A DNA stretch of 64,000 nt, from contig CAZKRY010000003.1 of the NCBI GenBank assembly GCA_964555355.1, positions 124,001-188,000 of the forward strand, given 5' to 3'. A program made the translations under genes and the position numbers. The notes under the pieces are model-generated. The model saw only the letters and a program-made list of their open reading frames with translations. It was not told the origin of the DNA and made no database searches. This stretch comes from CAIKBL01 sp964555355 (GTDB taxonomy: Bacteria; Pseudomonadota; Gammaproteobacteria; Ga0077536). Position 1 is the first letter of the stretch. Each line of letters opens with the position of its first letter. Of the stretch, positions 37,061-44,815 are shown piece by piece.

Positions 37061-37287
37061 TTCAAGGAGTGACGAACTTCCGCAAACACCTCGAGTGCCG
37101 AGACGGTCACAGCGGCGCCACTTTGAATTTCAGACCAGCGACGTTCAACTTCGAAACGCCAATCCTCGGGAACTTCGCCGTCATCTTGGTTTTCCAGTGA
37201 TTCGAACAGCGCTAACGCCATGCGCGCGCAATCCGGCTCAGATAGTAGTCGAGCCTGTGATTCAATTTCGTGAAGGCTTGTCGGCAT
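37057..37287 (-). CDS. Addiction-module antitoxin
   Basis: 76-residue antitoxin (ATG at 37287) of the addiction-module component family: SLHEIESQARLLSEPDCARM at the N terminus and RRWSEIQSGAAVTVSALEVF at the toxin-binding C terminus. It overlaps the toxin GTG by 4 bases. The gene is intact while its toxin is truncated. A diverged copy without its start lies at 32635-32846, in the same order. Confidence 0.8.
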   Translation of the reverse strand: MPTSLHEIESQARLLSEPDCARMALALFESLENQDDGEVPEDWRFEVERRWSEIQSGAAVTVSALEVFAEVRHSLK

Positions 37288-37333
37288 CGTTGAGTTACGG
37301 GACAAGCGATAAATGAAAGCTAAGGCCGCATGT

Positions 37334-37393
37334 AGGAAATTTAACAGCCCTTTGTCGGCCTTGTCCCGCACAATCGGGCGCCGAGTGCGGGGG
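37334..37393 (-). mobile_element. IS91-like end, diverged third copy
   Basis: About 52 of 59 bases match the outer end of the 420-bp repeats (AGGAAATTTAAC...GTGCGGGGG), in the same orientation. Here the stem CCCGCAC/GTGCGGG is perfect on the minus strand. Nothing of the transposase remains. It lies 47 bp upstream of the intact antitoxin start, parallel to copy 1, which cuts the other antitoxin. Confidence 0.65.
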
Positions 37394-37547
37394 AAGTGAC
37401 GTCTACTCGTTTGTAGTTCGGCCTTCCGGCGGAGCGGCGCCGGTAACCGCGAGCGACGGGAAACTACATTGTTACCTAGCCGGTGTTCATCCGGCTAAAA
37501 CCGGAACTCCGAGCTTATTAATTATCAGAACCTCGACGTTCGACCGC

Positions 37548-38570
37548 TTATGCCGCCGCGCGCATGTCCTTCGGAATCACGCGACCGGCATCGACGATGA
37601 TTTCATCGTCGAGCCATAGGCTACAGTTCTGCATGGGCAGATCGAGATGGCATGGTGTGTCGTTGTCGCCGCCGAATTCGGTATCCGGTCCTAACGAGAA
37701 AAGCACGTTGCCGTAGTGCGCACGCCCGTCCATGCCGATGCCCGGCAGATCTACCGACCACACGCACGCGTCATTGAGGCCCCAGCCGATGTGCGACACA
37801 GCGAACGCGCGCGGATCGCGGTACGTGCCGATAAATTCTTTTAATAGGTCGGCATCGGTACCGCCGTTGATTTCAACGACGGTACCGTCGCGGATCACAA
37901 ATTCGACGGGTGCGCGCACCAAGCGTTTAAGCGGAAAAATGATATCGTCGGTATCCATAACGACACGCCCGTTGACGCCTTTATCTGCGGCCACGGTCGC
38001 CAGGAAGCCCCCGGGCCAATGATCCCAGCGGCCCGGGGTGCAGGTGTAACCATATTCGGTCAACGGCGATTTGTGATCGAGGCGGTACGTAACATCGGTG
38101 CCGACAGCGTTGGTGAAACGTAGACGAGTTGCCGCTTCCATCCGGCGTCCGGCCGCTTCGACCCGCCGCCGGAGATCGGGCGCCGGAAACAAACGTTCGA
38201 GAATTTCTGGCGGTTCGACGACTAGTAAGACCCGCGTATCGGCGCGCTGCATTGCGATCTGTTCGGGAGAGAACAGCAGCAGCATGTGATCGACCACTAA
38301 GTCGGCTTCACAACATTGCTGTAGCGCGCGCGGGTCTTGGCTCAGTGGGTTCTTACCGAGATTGGCGATTCGCTCACTCGCGCTGGTGGCGTGTGCGACG
38401 GCAAGATTCAGATCGATTACGCGTGCACCGAGCGTGGACGCCGCGGCGAGCGAGAGTTCCACGTAATCACGCAGCTGATCGCCCTCGGAAAGGACAACCA
38501 CGGTCTGACCCGGGCCTACTTCGCAAAGCCGAAGTTCTTCGAGGAATAACTTAGCCAGCGCGGTACTCAT
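37548..38570 (-). CDS. NicX-like 2,5-dihydroxypyridine 5,6-dioxygenase
   Basis: Ring-opening Fe(II) dioxygenase family (aminopeptidase-T-like fold) that converts 2,5-dihydroxypyridine to N-formylmaleamate. The 340-residue protein parallels Pseudomonas putida NicX throughout: LLVVEPPEILERLFP, TEYGYTCTPGRWDHWPGGFL, SHIGWGLNDACVW and TPCHLDLPMQNCSLWLDD. The four expected metal ligands are present as E172, H184, H308 and D310. ATGA overlap with the upstream Rieske gene implies coupled translation. The NicD, NicF and NicE genes that usually follow in nicotinate degradation are not in the window, so the exact substrate may differ. Confidence 0.85.
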   Translation of the reverse strand: MSTALAKLFLEELRLCEVGPGQTVVVLSEGDQLRDYVELSLAAASTLGARVIDLNLAVAHATSASERIANLGKNPLSQDPRALQQCCEADLVVDHMLLLFSPEQIAMQRADTRVLLVVEPPEILERLFPAPDLRRRVEAAGRRMEAATRLRFTNAVGTDVTYRLDHKSPLTEYGYTCTPGRWDHWPGGFLATVAADKGVNGRVVMDTDDIIFPLKRLVRAPVEFVIRDGTVVEINGGTDADLLKEFIGTYRDPRAFAVSHIGWGLNDACVWSVDLPGIGMDGRAHYGNVLFSLGPDTEFGGDNDTPCHLDLPMQNCSLWLDDEIIVDAGRVIPKDMRAAA

Positions 38571-39832
38571 CGTACGCCGCCGAACGATTTCGAATAACCG
38601 CCGTCGATCGCTTCGGGATTTTTCGCGCGGCCTCGCGCCAGTGCCGCCGCACTGTCTTGGATGCGCAGCGTTCGTGCATCCGGATCCTCGCTCAGCAATG
38701 TATCCAAATAGTAGTTAAGAAGATGATGGATCGCGCGCTCCAACGTGACCGTGGGCCCCGGCGCGAACCCTCGAGAATTGACGCCGGTTTGCAGTGATTC
38801 GAGCATCGCCTCGTCCTCGGTCGCAACGAGGCGAATGAAGTCGGCGTAAATCTTGTTCTTCTCCGCGAAGCCCGGCCGATCGAAAAACTCCGTTGGCAAT
38901 TGGGTGTAGATCGTCACCCGGGTGCGGTTGATATCGATCGGCATCGCGACCCAGGGCTGGAGCAGATCGTGCCGGCCAAAAATATTCATGGTCGGCCGCA
39001 CCCAAGTGGTACACGCAAATTTGTCGGAGACCTTGCCGGCAAGCCACGGCATGGGACCGAACAAGGTCACACCGCTCGGCGCCATCGTGTAACTCTCGTA
39101 CACGGCGTTGTAACCATGCCTGGTCAGGTTGTAGCGGAAGTCATTAACCGGAAAGTGACCACCGAACGACGCCCTATGTATCACGCCAACATGATACATA
39201 TCCATTAGATTTTCGGGCACGAATTTCCAATTGCACGGAACTTCGAATTCAAATTTATCCGAGGTCCGGGTGTTTTCGGGTTGCAGAAATTTGGCGAATT
39301 CGCGCACGCCATCGTCGTCCAAGCAATCGGCGAGGGAACGACAATTGGGATCAAAATTAACAAAAACGTAGCCGCCCCAGGTGTCGAGATTGACCCGCGG
39401 GAGTCCGCAATTCTTAAAATCGAAATTCGCTACTTCGTCGCTGTGTGGCGCGCCAGTCAGGCGCCCGTCCGTGGCGTAGGTCCAAGCGTGGTAACGGCAG
39501 GTGAAACGATTGGTGTTGCCCTGCCCAACCGCCACTTCCACTCCGCGGTGTTGGCATAGATTGCGGAACGCGCGAAGTTGGTTGTCACTGCCGCGACACA
39601 CCAAGAGTGGCTCACCGGCAATGCGCATCGCGTGGTAATCGCCGGATTTTTCGAACTCCTCGACCCGCCCGACACACAGCCATTCGCGCATGAAAATGGT
39701 GTCGAGTTCGCGCTGAAAGATTTCCGGGGATGTGTAGTAGAAGCCCGGCAAGTGGCGGGCCTCGGTAAGACTTGCACGGGTTTGCTGGATGGCTTCCCGA
39801 GTTTTCGGATCAAGTTCTGCGATCGCGGACAT
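38567..39832 (-). CDS. Rieske non-haem iron oxygenase, alpha subunit (1)
   Basis: Catalytic subunit of an aromatic ring hydroxylase, 421 residues from the ATG at 39832 (AGGAG 8 bases upstream; a GTG three codons earlier is less likely). The Rieske cluster is held by CQH (C93, H95) and CRYH (C112, H115). The mononuclear iron site lies in VPENLMDMYHVGVIH, with the bridging Asp and two His. The C-terminal domain is SRPBCC-like. First gene of an operon with the NicX-like dioxygenase, so it probably makes the dihydroxylated ring that NicX opens. No ferredoxin or reductase gene is adjacent. An operator-like palindrome lies 60 bp upstream. Confidence 0.92.
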   Translation of the reverse strand: MSAIAELDPKTREAIQQTRASLTEARHLPGFYYTSPEIFQRELDTIFMREWLCVGRVEEFEKSGDYHAMRIAGEPLLVCRGSDNQLRAFRNLCQHRGVEVAVGQGNTNRFTCRYHAWTYATDGRLTGAPHSDEVANFDFKNCGLPRVNLDTWGGYVFVNFDPNCRSLADCLDDDGVREFAKFLQPENTRTSDKFEFEVPCNWKFVPENLMDMYHVGVIHRASFGGHFPVNDFRYNLTRHGYNAVYESYTMAPSGVTLFGPMPWLAGKVSDKFACTTWVRPTMNIFGRHDLLQPWVAMPIDINRTRVTIYTQLPTEFFDRPGFAEKNKIYADFIRLVATEDEAMLESLQTGVNSRGFAPGPTVTLERAIHHLLNYYLDTLLSEDPDARTLRIQDSAAALARGRAKNPEAIDGGYSKSFGGVR

Positions 39833-39891
39833 CTTTGGCACTCCTGCTGCGCCGAGGTCAGTTAACCGGGCCTTGGGGTGGACGCGGTTTA

Positions 39892-39911
39892 TTAATTAAT
39901 CGAGTAAATAA
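39892..39911 (-). promoter_or_regulatory. Candidate TetR operator, Rieske-1 operon
   Basis: On the minus strand: TTATTTA-CTCGAT-TAATTAA, an inverted repeat (one mismatch) centred about 70 bp before the Rieske-1 ATG. The matching site TTATTTA-N6-TAAATAA lies at 41574-41593 in front of the second Rieske operon, at nearly the same distance. The TetR gene lies between the two. Confidence 0.6.
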
Positions 39912-39997
39912 AGCCTAAGGCAACACTCCAGCGCGTGCAAGCAGCGGGTTGGTTAAGGGTGGAATTAGTTTATTAACGTGAGTGCTCGCTAGCACCG

Positions 39998-40699
39998 TTA
40001 AGCGCTACGCTCTGGAAAAACGGTGCTCGCACTGGACATGCCTGATACGACGAACGAGGTCAGCCGTTCGACCAGTTCATTGATGTCATCGGAGGTATAG
40101 CGGCCGCCGGAGAGATCATCCAGTCGGTCAACCCCAGACATCATGTACAGGAAGGCGCCGATGATGAACATCATGCGCCAGTAGATGTCGGCCGGGTCGA
40201 CCTCTGGGAGTGCTCGCTGCAAAGCCGCCAGATAGCGTTGCGTCGCCGCATCGTAGACCTCGCGCCGCAATCGGAAATGCAAGGCATCGGTTTCATCGTG
40301 AACGCGGGCTTGCAGTCGCACGAAGCGACGCCCAGCGACGCCGCTTCGCTTCATGTCCAGCTCGGCTGTCAGATAAGCCCGCAATAATTCATGCACGGTT
40401 GGGGGCTGCCCCGGACGCGCTTCGAGGGCATCGAGCAATTCTTCCCAGCGCATCGCGATCTGGGCGCCGCGCCGTTTGAAGACTTCCTCAAACAACCGCT
40501 CCTTCGAACCAAAGTAATACGCGATCAACGCAGGATTGACTGACGCGTGGTGGGCGATGGTGCGAACCGACGTCGGCGCGTACCCACGCTCGGCGAAAAC
40601 TTCCTCCGCCGCATCAAGAATTTCTTCGCGTTTGCCGGGTTCGGGATCGATTGCACCCGTGGGTCGGCCGGGTCGCCGACGAGTTTTACTTGGAGTCAC
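39998..40699 (-). CDS. TetR/AcrR family transcriptional regulator
   Basis: 233-residue repressor-type regulator starting at a GTG. The N-terminal HTH (about 25-72) reads ILDAAEEVFAERGYAPTSVR then ASVNPALIAYYFGSKERLFE, the standard TetR core. The C-terminal ligand domain is helical (FRLRREVYDAATQRYLAALQ). It is transcribed toward the Rieske-1/NicX operon, and paired palindromes flank it, so it likely controls both Rieske operons in response to the aromatic substrate or an intermediate. Confidence 0.9.
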   Translation of the reverse strand: MTPSKTRRRPGRPTGAIDPEPGKREEILDAAEEVFAERGYAPTSVRTIAHHASVNPALIAYYFGSKERLFEEVFKRRGAQIAMRWEELLDALEARPGQPPTVHELLRAYLTAELDMKRSGVAGRRFVRLQARVHDETDALHFRLRREVYDAATQRYLAALQRALPEVDPADIYWRMMFIIGAFLYMMSGVDRLDDLSGGRYTSDDINELVERLTSFVVSGMSSASTVFPERSA

Positions 40700-41066
40700 C
40701 GCGCTAACCGATAATTAGGCGTTGCGCGTGATGGCCTCGCCGAAAAAGTACTGTGCCTGCGTCGAATGAATCACCCGGACACCTCTCGCATCCGCGATGC
40801 GGCGCGACGTGACGAACCAAGCGCAAACTTGCGCTACTCTCCTCCTGCTGCACAAAATTATCCTCCCCGCTAATTATTCTTCGCGAATTATCACCGAGTT
40901 CCACACGACCGGACAGCCCGGTCCAAATTCGAGTTTGAGTGCAATACTGATCCCGAAACGCGGGATCCCCTCGCCTGGAGCGGTACGACGCAATGACGAT
41001 AGAGTGTCTAGGCACCGCAGGCGCGAACGTCGCGCGATCCACACAAACGAGGACGGTTAAAGGGAG
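40700..41066. other. Intergenic, no gene seen
   Basis: Divergent promoter region between the TetR gene and the AtzH-like gene. A long minus-strand open frame (40704-41519) is antisense to the AtzH-like gene and has no recognisable content. An AT-rich patch with TAATT...AATTA around 40870-40893 might be a regulatory site, but the symmetry is weak. Confidence 0.4.
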
Positions 41067-41093
41067 ATCAATAATCCACTTGTCAAAACAGAA

Positions 41094-41459
41094 GTGACCC
41101 ACGCCTTTTGGCAGTACGTCAAAGCGTTGGTCGACAATGATATCGATTCGGTCAAGGCATCGTTCTGGGATAGCGAATACACGTTGCGTTACGAAATTGG
41201 GGGGAATCTCTACGGGATGGCCGCGATCGCAAAATTCCGCGATGGGCAGCGCGGTCACGGCATCACCGAGGAAGTCACGCATTTGGTCATCACGACGTTC
41301 GGTCTCGATTATGCGACCGCCAACTGCGAAATGCTGCGGGAGAACGGTGCGACAGGCCGCATGACCCATACCTGGGTCCGCGTCGACGCGGGTTGGCGGA
41401 TTGTCGCGGCCCACGTGTCGGCCAACCCATCCCCGACGCCGACCGCAACGGGACCCTGA
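41094..41459 (+). CDS. AtzH-like (NTF2 fold, DUF3225) protein
   Basis: Small NTF2-fold protein of 121 residues from a GTG at 41094. The text VKALVDNDIDSVKASFWDSE, NLYGMAAIAKFRDGQR, LVITTFGLDYATANCEMLRE and THTWVRVDAGWRIVAAHVS is the AtzH/HpxZ domain, found beside amidases and in s-triazine or purine breakdown. In-frame codons upstream (INNPLVKTE from an ATC at 41067, just after AGGGAG) match the family's normal N terminus (VNxPxVxxEV), so the true start may be a rare codon or the original ATG may be lost. Its role here is unknown; the context is N-heterocycle degradation. Confidence 0.75.
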   Translation: MTHAFWQYVKALVDNDIDSVKASFWDSEYTLRYEIGGNLYGMAAIAKFRDGQRGHGITEEVTHLVITTFGLDYATANCEMLRENGATGRMTHTWVRVDAGWRIVAAHVSANPSPTPTATGP

Positions 41460-41573
41460 CGGAAGGACCATCTGGAGCGCGTGCGTATTGCTGCTAAGCG
41501 TTTTCCTTCTTCCGTACACTGGTCGGCGAATTCCGACAGGTACTCGGCCTAAGAACTCGATCCGCCTTTTAAT

Positions 41574-41593
41574 TTATTTATCCGCGTAAATAA
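41574..41593 (+). promoter_or_regulatory. Candidate TetR operator, Rieske-2 operon
   Basis: TTATTTA-TCCGCG-TAAATAA is a perfect 7-bp inverted repeat with a 6-bp spacer, ending 62 bp before the ATG of the second Rieske gene. It matches the site at 39892-39911. Confidence 0.65.
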
Positions 41594-41655
41594 TTGCTTG
41601 CGCTTTTCGTTTATCGGCGTTTTACTTGAAACGTTTCCACCCCCAGGACAACGCC

Positions 41656-42837
41656 ATGAAGACGCTGATGACCGACAAAAAATGGACTGAAAAATACCCG
41701 CATGTCGGGAGAGGCCCCGTATCGACGGAACCCCATATTTCCCCAGCGTTTTTCGAACTAGAACGAGAACGTATTTTTCGGCGTCACTGGATCAACATGG
41801 GTCGGGGCGACGAAATTCCCGCCGTCGGTGATTATTTCGTGCGTGAGCTCGAGATCTGCAAACTCTCAATCCTGGTCGTACGCGGACGCGACGACCAGAT
41901 CCGCGCATTTCATAACGTCTGCCCACATCGCGGCAACACCTTAGTCCTAGACACGAGGGGCCGATGCCCCGGACGTTTTGGTTGCGGCTTCCACAGCTGG
42001 GCATTTACCCCAGAAGGCGACCTCGCATTTATCCCAGATGAAGAAAACTTCTTCGACATCGACAAGCAAAAGCTCGGCTTAACGCCAATCCACTGCGACG
42101 TCTGGGAAGGGTTTATTTTCATAAACCTGGCGCCTCAGCCGGCGGAGACTTTGCGTGATTTTCTCGGCGGTGTGGCCACCCAACTGGACGGTGCGCCTTT
42201 CAGCAAAATGAAGTTGCTGAAAACCTATAAAGTCGAAGAGCAGGCGAATTGGAAGACCGGACTCGATGCGCAGAACGAGCTCTACCACCTGCCGTTCCAA
42301 CATCGGTACACGATCGGCGATTCCTTCTTGCTCAAGGACAATAAATACTGCCGTTTCTCGGACGTTAATCTTTATAACTATCACAGCGTCTGGTCATGTG
42401 AGTACAACCCCGGGCACAAGGCTCTGCCGACCGAAGGGCTTCTAAATCGCATGGACCGCGCGCAAATCAATGTGCGGTTCACCCAACGAATCGGTGATTT
42501 CGATTGGTATCTGATCTTCCCGAACATGGCACTGTTGTTGTTCACCGGGCCATCAGGCGATTTTTTCATGACTTACAACTTCTGGCCGCTGGCTGTCGAC
42601 AGGTGTATCTGGGAGATGCGTTATCACTTCCCGCCAGCAGAGAATGTCGGGCAACGCTTGGCGCAGGAATGGACCATCGGCCGCCTGCGCGACACCTTGA
42701 TGGAGGATGCATTTCAGCACGAAAAAATCCAGAAAGGCCTGGCGGCGCGCGCACGCTCTCACATGGTGATGCAGGACGAGGAAATCACGATCCGCTATTT
42801 CCACGAAACGCTTGAGCGGGAGGTGGCGCGGGCATGA
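41656..42837 (+). CDS. Rieske non-haem iron oxygenase, alpha subunit (2)
   Basis: 393-residue oxygenase subunit from the ATG at 41656 (AGGA 7 bases upstream; an in-frame TTG at 41626 is less likely). The Rieske motifs are CPH (C89, H91) and CGFH (C110, H113). The catalytic iron region is NWKTGLDAQNELYHLPFQH. It is only distantly related to the Rieske protein at 38567, so it acts on a different intermediate. Its stop overlaps the start of a small unknown gene (ATGA), followed by an SDR dehydrogenase, which could oxidise a cis-dihydrodiol formed here. Confidence 0.92.
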   Translation: MKTLMTDKKWTEKYPHVGRGPVSTEPHISPAFFELERERIFRRHWINMGRGDEIPAVGDYFVRELEICKLSILVVRGRDDQIRAFHNVCPHRGNTLVLDTRGRCPGRFGCGFHSWAFTPEGDLAFIPDEENFFDIDKQKLGLTPIHCDVWEGFIFINLAPQPAETLRDFLGGVATQLDGAPFSKMKLLKTYKVEEQANWKTGLDAQNELYHLPFQHRYTIGDSFLLKDNKYCRFSDVNLYNYHSVWSCEYNPGHKALPTEGLLNRMDRAQINVRFTQRIGDFDWYLIFPNMALLLFTGPSGDFFMTYNFWPLAVDRCIWEMRYHFPPAENVGQRLAQEWTIGRLRDTLMEDAFQHEKIQKGLAARARSHMVMQDEEITIRYFHETLEREVARA

Positions 42838-43151
42838 ATACATTACCGAAACCGTTCAGCGCGCTTGAACCTTACTTAGCTTGGTCGTTGCCGACCGAGC
42901 GCGAACGCGTCGCCAAACGCGTCGCAACGCCAATGAACGAGATCATCGATTTCCACGGCGCGATGTCGGAGCGTTTAGAAGAGATCATCATCTATCTCAA
43001 CCAGTACCCTTATGCGTCGATGCCAGAAGATGCGCAGCGCCTTTGCGCTATGGCGTTATCGCTCGTAGAAGTGTCCAATCTGGTCGAAATGTACAAGAAC
43101 CCGGCGAACTTAAACATGATCGAACCAGAACGATTTGTCGTGCACGAATAA
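42834..43151 (+). CDS. Small unknown protein of the Rieske-2 operon
   Basis: 105-residue protein with ATGA overlap to the oxygenase gene. Helical, without cysteines suited to iron-sulfur binding (a single Cys), so it is neither a ferredoxin nor a clear beta subunit (normally 160-190 residues with an NTF2 fold). Visible features are the charged helices TERERVAKRVATPMNEIIDF and RLEEIIIYLNQYPYASM. Family not recognised. Translational coupling suggests a structural or assembly role for the oxygenase. Confidence 0.8.
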   Translation: MNTLPKPFSALEPYLAWSLPTERERVAKRVATPMNEIIDFHGAMSERLEEIIIYLNQYPYASMPEDAQRLCAMALSLVEVSNLVEMYKNPANLNMIEPERFVVHE

Positions 43152-43162
43152 AGGGATTGAAC

Positions 43163-43924
43163 ATGACAAAGTCCATGCAAGGCAAAACTGCGTTGATCAC
43201 CGGCGGTGGCTCGGGCATCGGGCGCGCGGCCGCGAAGGCGTTTGCCGCTGCTGGCGCAAATGTCGTCGTTGCCGATGTTGATCGCGAGGGTGGGGAAGAA
43301 ACCGTGCAGATACTGAGCAATTCCGGCGGCGCCGGTATCTTCGTCGAAGCCGACGTGTCCAAGGGCGCGGACGTTGAGCGCCTGATGCAGGCCGCCGTGG
43401 AAACCTACGGTCGACTCGACTATGCATTCAACAACGCCGGGATCCAAGGCGAGTTGAGTCCGACCGCCGAATGCACCGAGGGGAATTGGGACCGTATCAC
43501 CGCTATCAACCTGCGCGGAGTGTGGCTATGCATGAAATACGAAATCGCGCAGATGCTAAAGCAAGGCGCCGGTGCAATCGTCAACAATTCGTCGAACTTC
43601 GGCCTAGTGGGTTCGATGGGGATGCCCGCTTATTCGGCGAGTAAACACGGCGTGATCGGGCTAACGAAAACCGCGGCGCTTGAATATGCAAAGAGTGGCG
43701 TACGGGTGAATGCCGTTTGCCCGGGGCCCGTGCAGACCCCGTTGGTCGATAAGATCATCGCGCGCCAACCCGAAATCGTGGACGCAATCACCCAACGAGA
43801 ACCAATCGGGCGGATGGGAAAGCCAGAAGAGATTGCAACAGCGGTAGTGTGGATGTGCTCGGATGAAGCAAGTTTTGTGACGGGCTCCGTCTTGTCGGTC
43901 GACGGCGGATTTGTCGCGCAATAG
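43163..43924 (+). CDS. Short-chain dehydrogenase/reductase
   Basis: 253-residue classical SDR. Start at the ATG at 43163 with AAGGGA upstream; the frame is open further back only by chance. NAD(P)-binding TGGGSGIG (14-21), an acidic Asp after strand 2 (VADVDREG, favouring NAD), NNAG, catalytic Ser in NNSSNFGLVGS, and YSASK with the active Tyr and Lys. Third gene of the operon with the second Rieske oxygenase; likely the dihydrodiol or alcohol dehydrogenase of the pathway. Confidence 0.9.
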   Translation: MTKSMQGKTALITGGGSGIGRAAAKAFAAAGANVVVADVDREGGEETVQILSNSGGAGIFVEADVSKGADVERLMQAAVETYGRLDYAFNNAGIQGELSPTAECTEGNWDRITAINLRGVWLCMKYEIAQMLKQGAGAIVNNSSNFGLVGSMGMPAYSASKHGVIGLTKTAALEYAKSGVRVNAVCPGPVQTPLVDKIIARQPEIVDAITQREPIGRMGKPEEIATAVVWMCSDEASFVTGSVLSVDGGFVAQ

Positions 43925-43969
43925 CGCGAAACCTGTAGTCACATTCCAAGATTACGCAGGAGATTAACC

Positions 43970-44785
43970 ATGATCGTACAAAGTGCTCCCGAAGGAGCGG
44001 AACATTTCGTTATCACGATGGAAGAGCACACGGCTTTCGCTGGAAAGCTGGCATCGGCATTCGGCAACGATCGATTCGAACCCGTTGCGCCACGTTCACA
44101 GGTCATGTACGTGATTTGGCATCATGATGCGGGTTGGCGCGAGTTAGACGCGCTGGCGTTGCGCGATCCCTCAACCGGCCTGCCGTATAACCTGGTGAAG
44201 ACGCCATTCGTACGAATCGTGAAAACGAGCTCTGCATCACCCGATTTCCATAGTCATCACCATCCTTATTGTGAACTGCTATCAAGCATGCACAGCTGGG
44301 GCTTGTACAACGGCCGGTACGGGATGTCCGATAAAGTCTTGCTTAACGATCTCGCGGCGCAAAACCGCGCGACGGCCGACACCATGCTCGCGGGCGAACT
44401 CGCACGACAACAAAAACTAAAGACACGACTCGCCGCTGATCCGACGACCGCGGCATGGGTCGAAGACGCACACTTATTCCAGAATTATAAACAACTGCAG
44501 TTCTTTGATACGCTCGCACTGTATTTTAATTGCACTCCAGAGGGAGCGAGGACCGAGTCCGTTTTATTGCATGTACCTATGAGCGCAGCCGCCGATACGG
44601 AGATAAAAATTCGACCAGTCGGACCTAGCACCTACGCCTTCGATCCATTCCCGTTTGACCAAGATGGCATCAGCGTGAGTTTCAACGGGCGCTATCTAGC
44701 CCCTATCGCCACAGGTGATTCGGTGCGCGAAGCGCTTGAACGCATACCGACTTCGACGCAGACCGTGCGCCTCGTCGCCCATTGA
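43970..44785 (+). CDS. DUF3891 family protein
   Basis: 271-residue soluble protein. The opening VITMEEHTAFAGKLASAFGN, the HHDAGWRELDAL block and MHSWGLYNGRYGM are those of DUF3891, a family of unknown function with conserved His/Asp residues that could bind a metal in an HD-like way. It lies 45 bases after the SDR in the same direction and is probably in the same operon. Confidence 0.8.
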   Translation: MIVQSAPEGAEHFVITMEEHTAFAGKLASAFGNDRFEPVAPRSQVMYVIWHHDAGWRELDALALRDPSTGLPYNLVKTPFVRIVKTSSASPDFHSHHHPYCELLSSMHSWGLYNGRYGMSDKVLLNDLAAQNRATADTMLAGELARQQKLKTRLAADPTTAAWVEDAHLFQNYKQLQFFDTLALYFNCTPEGARTESVLLHVPMSAAADTEIKIRPVGPSTYAFDPFPFDQDGISVSFNGRYLAPIATGDSVREALERIPTSTQTVRLVAH

Positions 44786-44815
44786 ACGCTCGAACCGTGT
44801 GCTAGCGCCGCGATG

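Noticed and set aside
37477..37497. TAGCCGG-TGTTCAT-CCGGCTA hairpin as terminator of the NicX-like gene
   Set aside because: The stem is perfect, but no T-run follows on the minus strand, so I do not call it an intrinsic terminator.
40704..41519. 271-codon open frame on the minus strand
   Set aside because: It is antisense to the AtzH-like gene and part of the TetR upstream region, with no recognisable domain or ribosome site.
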